The notes below the pieces were generated by a model. That model was given only the letters and a program-made list of their open reading frames with translations, did not search any database and was not told the DNA's origin. Of a DNA stretch of 64,000 nt, positions 53,101 to 61,994 are shown piece after piece. The stretch lies in NCBI GenBank assembly GCA_964370195.1, contig CAYJIH010000005.1, positions 20,166 through 84,165 on the forward strand, in the 5' to 3' direction. Each line of letters opens with the position of its first letter. Within the stretch, counting starts at the first letter, position 1. A program made the position numbers and the translations under genes. Origin of the DNA: JAAYCI01 sp964370195. Lineage in GTDB: Bacteria > Bacillota > Clostridia > Oscillospirales > Ruminococcaceae.

Positions 53101-54249
53101 TTATTTTGTATATAACAATGCCACACAATGCGCTGCAATGCCTTCTTCTTTCCCTGTAAAACCCAGCCGTTCTTCGGTGGTTGCTTTGATGCTAACATCG
53201 GAAAGCTTCAAGTGCAACGCTTTAGAAATGTTATTACGCATAGCCGGAATGTGTTTTGCCAGTTTTGGGCTCTGACATAAAATGGTGGCATCAAGATTTT
53301 GCACCACATAGCCCTCTGCACGCACTTTTTTATCGCACTCACTTAACAACCATAAGCTAGACACGCCCTCATACGCAGGGTCTGTATCCGGAAAATGCCG
53401 CCCAATATCTCCAAGGGCCAACGCCCCAAGTAAGGCATCTATCACGGCATGGCACAACACATCTGCATCCGAATGGCCTTGTAGCCCTTTCGGATGTGGC
53501 ACTGTTACCCCACCCAACACCAAAGCACGTCCCGTAACCAAACGATGCACATCGTAACCATGCCCAATACGCATGGGGCTCACGCTCATATCTCCCAGCA
53601 GGTCTTCCGGGCTTGTTAATTTTCGGTTCGTGCTCTCGCCTTCCACAAGCATCACCGGATAGCCCGCTCGCTCAAACACCATGCAGTCGTCCGTCAACTG
53701 GCGATACTCTTCTTCCGTCACACCCTCGATGGCTTTCATGTAGCGCTCTCTTAAGAACACTTGCGGTGTTTGCACTGTGGCAAGGTCTGCCCTTGGCACT
53801 GTGGCCGCCACCACACTTTCGCTTACGCGCTTTACTGTATCTTGCACAGGCAAGGCCGGTGCTGCCGCCCCCACATCCGCTGCCACTTGTATAACGCGGC
53901 TGATGAGTTCGTCTGTCACAAACGGGCGTGCAGCATCATGAATGGCCAAATATTGTGCATCTTCGGCCGCCATGATCCCTGCCATTACAGAATGTGCCCT
54001 CGTTTCTCCACCACGAACCAAACGCACCGGCTTTGGTTGAGGGTTTTCTTCCAGCAACCTCGCCAGCTGCGGCATGCTTTCGCCTGCCACCATCACCACA
54101 TCATCCACATACGGATGACGTGTTAATTTTTCAAGTGATATCAACACCACCTCACGGCAGTGAATGCGATAGAACAATTTATCAAACCCCATACGTTGCG
54201 AGCGTCCTGCAGCCACTAAGATCCCGGTCACTTTTTTGCCGTCTATCAT
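53101..54249 (-). CDS. ispDF: Fused IspD-IspF enzyme of the MEP isoprenoid pathway
   Basis: 382 residues. Residues ~1-222 are IspD (MEP cytidylyltransferase: LVAAGRSQRMGFDK, HDAARPFV, ATVPRADLATVQTPQVF). Residues ~225-382 are IspF (MECDP synthase: RIGHGYDVHRL, LQGHSDADVLCHAVIDALLGALALGDIG) with its zinc ligands. The two enzymes carry out steps 3 and 5 of the pathway; IspE, step 4, is not in the window. Fusions of this kind are known, mainly in proteobacteria, and are less usual in Bacillota. Start ATG 54249. Confidence 0.95.
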   Translation of the reverse strand: MIDGKKVTGILVAAGRSQRMGFDKLFYRIHCREVVLISLEKLTRHPYVDDVVMVAGESMPQLARLLEENPQPKPVRLVRGGETRAHSVMAGIMAAEDAQYLAIHDAARPFVTDELISRVIQVAADVGAAAPALPVQDTVKRVSESVVAATVPRADLATVQTPQVFLRERYMKAIEGVTEEEYRQLTDDCMVFERAGYPVMLVEGESTNRKLTSPEDLLGDMSVSPMRIGHGYDVHRLVTGRALVLGGVTVPHPKGLQGHSDADVLCHAVIDALLGALALGDIGRHFPDTDPAYEGVSSLWLLSECDKKVRAEGYVVQNLDATILCQSPKLAKHIPAMRNNISKALHLKLSDVSIKATTEERLGFTGKEEGIAAHCVALLYTK

Positions 54250-54383
54250 CGCTGTCTCCTTTTCGCCCTAAATCAAAAATCCCCTTTTTAACCAATTACT
54301 CTGTATATCTGTATACTATACTCTATCTTATAAAAAAAATCTACTCTTTTTGTATGTATTTTACATAATTTTCTCGTTTTCCC

Positions 54384-54412
54384 TTGTAAAGCACTGTCGT
54401 TCTTTGTACAAT
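54384..54412 (+). promoter_or_regulatory. Promoter of copA
   Basis: -35 TTGTAA (54384-54389), 17-bp spacer, -10 TACAAT (54407-54412), transcription start expected near 54419. The -35/spacer contains TAAAGCACTGT (54387-54397), the same 11 bases as in each arm of the his palindrome. Confidence 0.65.
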
Positions 54413-54440
54413 AATATCATTATATAAATGAGGTATCGAT

Positions 54441-56990
54441 ATGGAAAATAGACAATTTCGTGTACAAGGCATGAGTTGTGCGGCTTGCTCCTCTGCTGTG
54501 GAAAGAGCCGTAAACGAACTACCCGGTGTACAAAAAGCAGAAGTGAATTTGCTTGCTTCAACGATGCGTGTACAATTTGATAAGAACACACTCGACAACA
54601 GCACCATCATACAAGCTGTACAAAAAGCCGGTTATGAAGCATCTTTACTGGGAGAGCCGCAAAATAAAGGACCAAACACAACACATGCAACAACCGATGT
54701 GGCACATGAAGTCTCCAACATGAAGCGACGTTTGTTTGGCTCCTTTTTATTTTTAATTCCACTAATGTACCTAAGCATGGGACACATGATTGGCCTTTCG
54801 CTCCCGCCTTTCTTATCCGGTATAGAAAATGCTGTTGGTTTCACACTCACACAGTTTTTGCTCACCCTTCCCATTCTTTTGCTAAACGCCAAATATTTCA
54901 CCGGTGGTTTTGCCGCGCTGCTGCGGCGAAACCCCAACATGGATAGCTTGATTGCACTGGGATCCTCGGCGGCATTGGCATATGGAATTTTTGCGTTGTA
55001 TCGCATCGGATGGGCTTTGGGCCACGCAGATTTCGAGCTGGCACATCATTATGTAGGCGACTTATACTTCGAAAGTGCCGCCACCATTGTAACGCTTATT
55101 ACCTTGGGCAAAACACTGGAGGCCATTGCAAAAGGGCGCACCGGTTCCGCCATTTCTGCCCTGCTTGACCTTTCCCCTAAAACAGCACTTTTAATACAGA
55201 ACGACACAGAAATCTCGGTGCCGCTTGCCGACGTGCAAGTGGACGATATTTTGGCTGTAAAGCCCGGCGCCAGTGTACCGGTAGACGGTTTTGTTCTATC
55301 TGGTGTGTCTTCTGTGGATGAATCGGCCCTTACCGGGGAAAGCCTGCCTGTTGAAAAACACCCCGGTGATGTAGTAACAGGGGCCACCGTAAATTTACAT
55401 GGATATTTTACCATGCGCGCCGGACGTGTTGGAGAAAACACAACTCTTGCTCAAATTATTGCCCTTGTAGAAGAAGCCGGCGCCAGCAAAGCACCTATTG
55501 CAAAACTAGCCGACCGTGTAAGTGGCATATTTGTGCCTGTGGTTATGGCATTATCTGTCCTTGTGTTTTCGCTATGGTTTTTCACTGGTTCAGGTGTGGA
55601 ATTTGCACTTTCACGTGCCGTTACTGTGCTGGTTATCTCTTGCCCGTGCGCCCTTGGCCTTGCCACCCCGGTGGCCATTATGGTGGGCACCGGACGTGGT
55701 GCAAAAAACGGCCTTCTGTACAAAAACGCCGAAGCACTGGAAACATTACGCAATATTGATACCATTGTTCTTGACAAAACGGGAACGGTTACACAAGGCA
55801 AACCTCAGCTTGTGGACATCCACCCATTTGGAACCTCGCAAGAAGAATTATTATCTCTTGCCTCCGGCCTTGAACAAAAAAGTGAACATCCCTTGGCACA
55901 CGCTATTTGCCAAGCAGCAGACACACACAATATTGCAGCGATGAAAACCGACTCGCTAGCCGCTTTATCTGGCCTTGGTATTGAAGCCACTGCCAATGGC
56001 CACCATTATTTTGCAGGCAACCGCCGTTTAATGCAAGAAAACAACATTGATCTTACTGTGGCACAAAATATACCTGAAACACTTGCTTCTCAAGGAAAAA
56101 CCCCCTTGTTTTTTGCAAAAAACGGTCAACTGGTTGGGTTACTTTCTGTGGCAGATAGACCAAGGCTTGACAGTGCTGCCGCCATTTCTGCTTTTCGAAA
56201 ACGCGGAATTCGTGTTGTGCTACTCACCGGAGACAACCTCCTTACAGCACAAGCCATTGGCCGTGAAGTTGGTGCAGACGAAGTGATAGCAGACGTTTTG
56301 CCTGCCGACAAAGATAAAGTTGTAAAACAGTTTATGGAACAAGGCCATAAAGTAGCCATGGTGGGAGACGGCATCAACGACGCACCCGCTTTAACACGCG
56401 CCAACGTTGGCATCGCCATTGGCACTGGCACAGATGTGGCCATAGAATCTGCCGATGTTGTGCTGATGAAAAGCAGTTTAAGCGATGTTGTTTCTGCCTA
56501 TGAACTTTCACGCACTGTGGTGCGCAACATCCGTCAAAATCTATTTTGGGCCTTTTTTTATAACGTTGTAGGCATTCCCATTGCTGCCGGTGCACTTTAC
56601 CCTGCTTTTGGTTTACTATTAAGCCCCATGATTGGGGCCGCCGCCATGAGTTTATCCAGTGTTTTTGTGGTAACAAACGCACTGCGTCTCAATGGTTGGA
56701 AAGCACTTTCCCTGCCTGCTTCACAGCTATCTACGCACGCACCTACACCCGAAATTTTACAAAACAAAACGGAGGAAATGATGACAAAAACGATTCAAAT
56801 TGAAGGCATGAGTTGCAACCACTGCAGTGCCCATGTAGAAAAAGCTCTGTGCGCTGTACCAAATGTAGAAAAAACCACTGTCTCTTTAGAAAACAAAACA
56901 GCACTCGTTGAATTTTCAGCGCCTATCGACGACAAAACGCTAGAAGATGTTATTACAAATGCCGGGTATGAAGTCGTCTCTATTGTATAA
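54441..56990 (+). CDS. copA: Copper-exporting P1B-type ATPase with C-terminal CopZ-like domain
   Basis: 849 residues. N-terminal heavy-metal domain with [13 protein letters not shown]; membrane helices; actuator domain with LTGES; CPC (residues 401-403) in the transport helix, the mark of Cu+ pumps; phosphorylation site D445 in [17 protein letters not shown]; and [10 protein letters not shown]. After the last helix a second heavy-metal domain (residues ~781-849, [16 protein letters not shown]) is fused in frame. It exports Cu+ from the cytoplasm. The start has GAGG seven bases upstream. It is the only plus-strand gene before the ylqG-like gene and seems monocistronic. No CsoR or CopY gene is in the window. 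Confidence 0.96.
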   Translation: MENRQFRVQGMSCAACSSAVERAVNELPGVQKAEVNLLASTMRVQFDKNTLDNSTIIQAVQKAGYEASLLGEPQNKGPNTTHATTDVAHEVSNMKRRLFGSFLFLIPLMYLSMGHMIGLSLPPFLSGIENAVGFTLTQFLLTLPILLLNAKYFTGGFAALLRRNPNMDSLIALGSSAALAYGIFALYRIGWALGHADFELAHHYVGDLYFESAATIVTLITLGKTLEAIAKGRTGSAISALLDLSPKTALLIQNDTEISVPLADVQVDDILAVKPGASVPVDGFVLSGVSSVDESALTGESLPVEKHPGDVVTGATVNLHGYFTMRAGRVGENTTLAQIIALVEEAGASKAPIAKLADRVSGIFVPVVMALSVLVFSLWFFTGSGVEFALSRAVTVLVISCPCALGLATPVAIMVGTGRGAKNGLLYKNAEALETLRNIDTIVLDKTGTVTQGKPQLVDIHPFGTSQEELLSLASGLEQKSEHPLAHAICQAADTHNIAAMKTDSLAALSGLGIEATANGHHYFAGNRRLMQENNIDLTVAQNIPETLASQGKTPLFFAKNGQLVGLLSVADRPRLDSAAAISAFRKRGIRVVLLTGDNLLTAQAIGREVGADEVIADVLPADKDKVVKQFMEQGHKVAMVGDGINDAPALTRANVGIAIGTGTDVAIESADVVLMKSSLSDVVSAYELSRTVVRNIRQNLFWAFFYNVVGIPIAAGALYPAFGLLLSPMIGAAAMSLSSVFVVTNALRLNGWKALSLPASQLSTHAPTPEILQNKTEEMMTKTIQIEGMSCNHCSAHVEKALCAVPNVEKTTVSLENKTALVEFSAPIDDKTLEDVITNAGYEVVSIV
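56771..56990 (+). other. Internal ribosome site and start that could give a free CopZ-like copper chaperone
   Basis: Inside copA, just where the C-terminal heavy-metal domain begins, GGAGG (56771-56775) stands five bases before ATG 56781 (a second ATG lies at 56778), in the copA frame. Translation from 56781 would yield a 69-residue protein with MxCxxC (GMSCNHC), the size of CopZ chaperones. Either the fusion is recent and keeps the old gene start, or both products are made. Sequence shows the site; dual production is inference. Confidence 0.6.
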
Positions 56991-57013
56991 AGAGAACGCA
57001 CACGATTTCGCCC

Positions 57014-57066
57014 AAAAAACAGCCGTGACACCCCTACTCAAATGGGTTGCCACGGCTGTTTTATTT
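57014..57066. terminator. Bidirectional terminator between copA and cheB
   Basis: AACAGCCGTG (57018-57027) pairs with CACGGCTGTT (57051-57060); TTTTATTTTA follows on the plus strand and a run of six T on the minus strand. It ends both convergent transcripts. Confidence 0.85.
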
Positions 57067-57068
57067 TA

Positions 57069-58100
57069 TCATTTTAAATGCTCAAACGCTTTTTGAATGA
57101 GGTCTGCCCCCATTTTCTGTAGCGGCAACTGTTTCATCACAGCACCCATATCGTAAGCAACCTTGGGCATTCCATATACAACACTAGAACTTTCATCTTG
57201 CCCGTACGTGTACGCACCTGCTGCACGCATTGCTAAAAGGCCAGTTGCCCCATCGGACCCCATGCCGGTAAGCAGCACACCAACGGCATTTTCTTCCGCC
57301 TCTTTTGCCACTGAATCGAACAACACATCTACCGAAGGCACATGGCCACATACTTTTTCACCAGGACGAGACGTAACATAAAAGCCTTTATCATCGCGTT
57401 TCAAACACATATGACGCTCGCCAGCCGCCACAATAGCCTGCCCCTGTTGTACACGCAAACCGTTTACCGCTTCACGCACTTGCATAAAACATTCTCGCTG
57501 CAGCCTCTCGGCATATAATGAAGTGAAGCCCACCGGCATGTGTTGTGTAATTAAAACCGCCGGAAAATCTGCCGGGAAATTACGCACCACTTCCAATGTA
57601 GCTTCTGTTCCACCTGTCGAAGCACCAATGGCCACCACACCGCATGTTTTTTTATTAAAAGGATCCGGCAAAGTTTTGTCTACATGCACTGCCTGAACCG
57701 GCTTTGTTTCTGTCTCCCTTTGGGTAATTGTTTCAATCGCTTGTATCACTTGTGTAGAAAAATGCATATTCCCATCGGCGCCACCTTGCTGCTTTGTAAT
57801 AAAACAAGATGCTCCAACTGATAATGCTTCTTTTGCTGCCATTTTGTCTCTTGAAACCGCCACAACAGGCACCAAAAATTTCTTTCGTAAGCTTTCTGTA
57901 AATTCCACACCGGAAATTTGTGGCATATGCCAATCACACACCACCACATCCGGCTGCAATTTCAGCACATCCTTCAGCGCCTTTTGCCCATCATTATAAC
58001 ACCCCACCAAGCACATGGTTTTGTTCAATCGAACGGCCGCTTGCAACATGCCCAGATACAATGGCGAATCATCCACCAAAAGAACTCGTATCTGTTGCAT
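57069..58100 (-). CDS. cheB: Chemotaxis glutamate methylesterase/deamidase
   Basis: 343 residues from ATG 58100, five bases after AAGGAGG. N-terminal receiver domain (VDDSP; phosphoacceptor D56 in VVCDWHMP) and a C-terminal methylesterase domain with the triad Ser in GASTGGTEA, His in TQHMPVGFT and Asp in GMGSDGATG. It removes methyl groups from chemoreceptors when phosphorylated by CheA. Last gene of cheA-cheW-cheR-cheB. Confidence 0.96.
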   Translation of the reverse strand: MQQIRVLLVDDSPLYLGMLQAAVRLNKTMCLVGCYNDGQKALKDVLKLQPDVVVCDWHMPQISGVEFTESLRKKFLVPVVAVSRDKMAAKEALSVGASCFITKQQGGADGNMHFSTQVIQAIETITQRETETKPVQAVHVDKTLPDPFNKKTCGVVAIGASTGGTEATLEVVRNFPADFPAVLITQHMPVGFTSLYAERLQRECFMQVREAVNGLRVQQGQAIVAAGERHMCLKRDDKGFYVTSRPGEKVCGHVPSVDVLFDSVAKEAEENAVGVLLTGMGSDGATGLLAMRAAGAYTYGQDESSSVVYGMPKVAYDMGAVMKQLPLQKMGADLIQKAFEHLK

Positions 58101-58173
58101 CCATCCCTCCTTACTAAAATACAAGGCAATCCATCACCTTGCCCAACTATAATAAATCAATCGATAAACCATC

Positions 58174-58986
58174 TTAACTTTCTTTAAAAAATGCCGATGG
58201 CCGAACGGTTTTAAACTCATGGTTCGAACGCCCAATGTTTTCCGAATGGCTGATGAAAAAATAACCACCAGGGCTTGTCCATTGGAAAAATTTGTCTATT
58301 AGCTCTTCCTTTTTTGTTTTTTCAAAATAAATCATAACATTTCGGCAAAAAATAATTTCAAATGGCGCTTTAAAATGAAACGGGTCCATCAAATTGAAAA
58401 TACGGTAAGTCACTTTATCCCGAATGGCTTGACACACCTGATAATCCCCACTATCAAGCGGAACAAAATATTTTTGTTTCCATGTTGTTGGCATATCTTT
58501 TAAGGCTTGCTCACTGTATACACCAAGCAACGCTTGTTTTAAAACCTGATGCGATATGTCAGACGCAAGCAATTCAAAATTCGGTTTTCTGCCACACGAT
58601 TCATAATAATCGCTCAAAATCATAGCCAAGGTATACGGCTCTTCGCCAGAGGAACAACCCGCGCTCCACACACGAAGTGCTTTTCCACCCGCCTTTTTTA
58701 CAAGCTCTGGCAAAGCCACTTTTGAAACAAAATCAAAATGCTCTTTTTCGCGCATAAAATACGTGATATTGGTGGTTAAACGGTTGAGCATTTGCTGCAC
58801 TTCCATTCCACTTTTATCATTTATAACGTATTGAATGTACTCATCAAAACTGTGCATCCCTTTTTGAAGTACCACATGGGAAAGCCTGCCTTGAATCAGC
58901 ATTTTCTTTTTTGATAAATCAATGCCATAATTGGATAAAACATAGCCGCTTAAATCTGCAAACTCTTTATCATTTAAAGTAATCAT
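58174..58986 (-). CDS. cheR: Chemoreceptor glutamate methyltransferase
   Basis: 270 residues. N-terminal helical domain (~1-75) and SAM-binding domain with RVWSAGCSSGEEPYTLAM, and IFCRNVMIYFEKT near the C terminus. Methylates receptor glutamates, opposing CheB. Start ATG 58986, 15 bases after cheW. Confidence 0.96.
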   Translation of the reverse strand: MITLNDKEFADLSGYVLSNYGIDLSKKKMLIQGRLSHVVLQKGMHSFDEYIQYVINDKSGMEVQQMLNRLTTNITYFMREKEHFDFVSKVALPELVKKAGGKALRVWSAGCSSGEEPYTLAMILSDYYESCGRKPNFELLASDISHQVLKQALLGVYSEQALKDMPTTWKQKYFVPLDSGDYQVCQAIRDKVTYRIFNLMDPFHFKAPFEIIFCRNVMIYFEKTKKEELIDKFFQWTSPGGYFFISHSENIGRSNHEFKTVRPSAFFKES

Positions 58987-59001
58987 TCAAACTCCAACTT
59001 T

Positions 59002-59502
59002 TTAGGTAAGACCTAAGATGTTATCATCTTCTAAAATCGTCTCACAATTCAAATTCATAATTAGATTTTCGCCGGTTCGCGAAACAGATGTCATATATCG
59101 ATTGGCATTAACGTTTGAAAACTCTGGCAATGTTGTGGTTCCCACGTGTTCACGGCGCACCACATTCGATACTCTGTCCACCACAAGGCCCACCGTCATA
59201 TCGTTAAGCATGGTAACAATAATGTTTGTAAATTCGTCATATTCTTTTTCCGGCCGGCCAAATTTAAGGCGCACATCCACCAGCGGCACAATGCCACCGC
59301 GAAGATTGATAACACCTTTTACATAAGCGGGTGTGCCGGGCACTTTTGTAATGGGCTGCACACTGATAATTTCTATTACATTCGTCAGCGGCAAGCTATA
59401 GATGGTATCTCCAATTAAAAATGTAAGCGATGTATTGCGCAGTTCCTCTTCTGTAATATCTTGCGGAAGTTCTAATTCGTTCAAATTTTGCTCTTGCGCC
59501 AT
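59002..59502 (-). CDS. cheW: Chemotaxis coupling protein
   Basis: 166 residues, single CheW domain (FLIGDTIYSLPLTNVIEII, GTPAYVKGVINLRGGIVPLVDVR). It links receptors to CheA. A charged ~25-residue N-terminal stretch precedes the fold. It lies 29 bases after cheA. Confidence 0.95.
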   Translation of the reverse strand: MAQEQNLNELELPQDITEEELRNTSLTFLIGDTIYSLPLTNVIEIISVQPITKVPGTPAYVKGVINLRGGIVPLVDVRLKFGRPEKEYDEFTNIIVTMLNDMTVGLVVDRVSNVVRREHVGTTTLPEFSNVNANRYMTSVSRTGENLIMNLNCETILEDDNILGLT

Positions 59503-59531
59503 AATATTGCTCCTTTTCTACATCCTATTTA

Positions 59532-61670
59532 TTACGCAAACGCGCGGCCACTGCCCTCATTACTATAAGAACCAAGTAAGCAGTTGATGTCTAAAATAAG
59601 ACTAATGGAACCATCACCCATAATGGTACAACCAGAGAACCCTAACTCTTTCACATTATATCTTCCAAAGAAACTTGGGAAGCTTTTTACCACCACTTGC
59701 TGCTCACCAATTAACCTATCGGTAAAGATGCATGCACGGCTTTCGCCGCTTTCCACAATAATCATAATACCGTCTGTCAGCTCTGTGATAGCGTCTTCAA
59801 TGTTGTATATTTCGTGCAGACGAATAATGGGGTAGCACTCTCCGCGCACCATCACCATCTCTGTGCCATCCGTATCATACAAAAGCTCTGTATCCGGGCT
59901 CAATTTATAAATTTGGCTAATGGACGTAATGGGAATGGTGAACGTATCCTCGGCCACACCAATTTCCATGCCTGCCACAATAGCAAGTGTTAATGGAATT
60001 TTAATGGTAAACACAGTGCCTTCGCCCAAAACAGAATCCACCGATACCGAACCACCCACTTTTTCGATGTTTTTGCGCACCACGTCCATGCCCACACCGC
60101 GTCCGGAATATTCGGTAACCACCTCATTGGTGGAGAAGCCCGCCATCATAATAAGGCCAAAAGCTTCTTTGTCGCTATATTCGGTGCGTGCTTTCGTTAA
60201 AATACCATTGCGCTCTGCTTTATCCAGCAGCACTTCCCTGTTCAGCCCTTTTCCATCATCTTCAATTTTAATGATGATATCACTGCCCATATTCTGTGCC
60301 GACAGTTTGATTTTTCCATGTTCGCTTTTTCCGCTTGCAATACGATCTTCCGTTTTTTCAATTCCATGATCCATTGAATTTCGAATCATATGCATCAAAG
60401 GATCTGCCAACATATCAGCAATGCTTTTGTCTACTTCCGTTTCGCCGCCCAATGTCTCAAGCTCGGTGCTTTTGGCAAGGTTTTTGTTCATATCACGCAC
60501 AATGCGCTGCATTTTCTGGAAAGTACCTGTAAGCGGCACCATACGAATGCCCATTACAATGTCTTGCAATTGATCGGTTAATTTGCGCAACTGACGAGCA
60601 CTTTTATTAAAGTTTTCCAGTGGTAAATCACGCAAATCCGGGTTAGAAGCCACCATGCTTTCCGCAATTACAATTTCACCCATAATATTAACAAGGTTGT
60701 CTATTTTAGACTGATTTACGGAAATCAAGCTCTGCTTTCCAGCGCCGGCAGCGGACGCCGGCTGTGCAGCAGCTGCTGCTGGTGCTGCTTTTGGTACTTC
60801 TGGCGGTGCCGCTTTCGGCTGTTCTGCCACTGGCGGTGCCACTTTTTCTTCTTCAATTTCTTGCACTTGCTGCACTTCTTCTGCTGGTGCTTCCTTTTGC
60901 GTTTCTATCTTTTCATAGCTTTCAATATAGCTACCTTCCTCTATCAACGCATATACATCTTCAATCACGCCATCATAGCGGAATTTTACCTCAAACCCAT
61001 GCTCGATAATTGCATCCATTGCCTCTGAATTCGTATCCGGATTTTTAGGCAAGGTGTCTAACACTTCAATATGTTCTTGCAAATGATTTAACAACATAAA
61101 GGCACGTACATTTTCCATTTGGCAACCCTCTTGGAAATGTACACGCACCACATGAACATCTGCGCCTTCATCATCGCCTGCTGCAAGGTCTGACGTAGCA
61201 ACTGCCCCTACAGGAGCTTCTGCTGCCGGTTGCCCATGTGCCGCCTCGCCTTTTAAAACAGCAATTTCAGATTCAATAATCTGTGTCAATACCGTAGTTA
61301 CACCCGGCACATATCCATCCGGGTTGTCTTGCAAGCTACCCAGTTCAGAGCGCAAATAATCTGTTGCTTGAAATAAGATATCAAACACAACATTCACACT
61401 TTCCCCTTGTAGCTTTGCGGGGTCTTCTCGAATCAAAAAGAACATATCTTCAACACGATGTGTCATTTCCGACATAGCCGAGAGCCCCATCATGGCAGCA
61501 GAGCCTTTCACCGTATGCATCGCACGAAAAATTTCATTGATTTGGTCATCAGATAAATCTCTTGCTTTTTCAGCCACCAACAAAATTTCATCCAGTTGGT
61601 CTAATAGAGCCGAAGTCTCAAAAATAAACGTATCCAACATTGGCAACATCATTTCATCAATTACACTCAT
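59532..61670 (-). CDS. cheA: Chemotaxis histidine kinase
   Basis: 712 residues from ATG 61670 (AGGTGAGGG upstream; an ORF start at 61745 has no support). Domains in order: HPt with phosphorylated H52 (AMHTVKGSAAM); P2-like segment (~185-260); an Ala/Pro/Glu-rich linker; dimerisation (~320-380); HATPase (MIRNSMDHGIEKTEDR, DDGKGLN, GRGVGMDVV); CheW-like C terminus. It phosphorylates CheB and CheY. cheY, cheC and cheD are not in the window. Confidence 0.96.
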   Translation of the reverse strand: MSVIDEMMLPMLDTFIFETSALLDQLDEILLVAEKARDLSDDQINEIFRAMHTVKGSAAMMGLSAMSEMTHRVEDMFFLIREDPAKLQGESVNVVFDILFQATDYLRSELGSLQDNPDGYVPGVTTVLTQIIESEIAVLKGEAAHGQPAAEAPVGAVATSDLAAGDDEGADVHVVRVHFQEGCQMENVRAFMLLNHLQEHIEVLDTLPKNPDTNSEAMDAIIEHGFEVKFRYDGVIEDVYALIEEGSYIESYEKIETQKEAPAEEVQQVQEIEEEKVAPPVAEQPKAAPPEVPKAAPAAAAAQPASAAGAGKQSLISVNQSKIDNLVNIMGEIVIAESMVASNPDLRDLPLENFNKSARQLRKLTDQLQDIVMGIRMVPLTGTFQKMQRIVRDMNKNLAKSTELETLGGETEVDKSIADMLADPLMHMIRNSMDHGIEKTEDRIASGKSEHGKIKLSAQNMGSDIIIKIEDDGKGLNREVLLDKAERNGILTKARTEYSDKEAFGLIMMAGFSTNEVVTEYSGRGVGMDVVRKNIEKVGGSVSVDSVLGEGTVFTIKIPLTLAIVAGMEIGVAEDTFTIPITSISQIYKLSPDTELLYDTDGTEMVMVRGECYPIIRLHEIYNIEDAITELTDGIMIIVESGESRACIFTDRLIGEQQVVVKSFPSFFGRYNVKELGFSGCTIMGDGSISLILDINCLLGSYSNEGSGRAFA

Positions 61671-61994
61671 GCCCTCACCTACTTTTCTCTTGATTGTATC
61701 CCCGCAGAACAGTCTCACTTTGGCATACTCTTTATTTTCTACCACAAATATAAAGCGTACGACTTTGCTTCACTATCTCTATTATACAACTTTTTATCAC
61801 TCTTGCAAGATTCTCGTGCAAAACGGATGGATAGTTTTTGAATTTTTTTTAATTTCCAGGCCATTTTGAAGTTATTTTATGGTAAAATATAAGAAAAATA
61901 CTTAATTTTTCCTAAATAGCTCAGGTTTTTTTATCTGTTGCCGAATAAAGTATTGTGTAAATTCCCCATTTTAGCTCCATAAAGGAGGTGCCGA
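61671..61994. promoter_or_regulatory. Divergent promoter region between cheA and the FliK-like gene
   Basis: For cheA (minus): -35 TTGCAA (61803-61808), 16-bp spacer, perfect -10 TATAAT (61781-61786). For the plus-strand gene: -35 TTGAAG (61866-61871), 16-bp spacer, -10 TATAAG (61888-61893), leaving a ~95-base leader. A GCCGAATA at ~61940 resembles a sigma-28 -10 but lacks a good TAAA at the proper distance. No coding frame. Confidence 0.65.

Noticed and set aside
54341..54610. Minus-strand frame of 89 codons upstream of copA
   Set aside because: It is antisense to the copA start and has no ribosome site or family features.
61671..61745. Longer N terminus for CheA
   Set aside because: The first 25 residues do not match the HPt start, while ATG 61670 has a good ribosome site.
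61936..61950. Sigma-28 promoter for the FliK-like gene (GCCGAATA)
   Set aside because: No TAAA-type -35 at 14-16 bases; a TTGAAG/TATAAG pair fits better.
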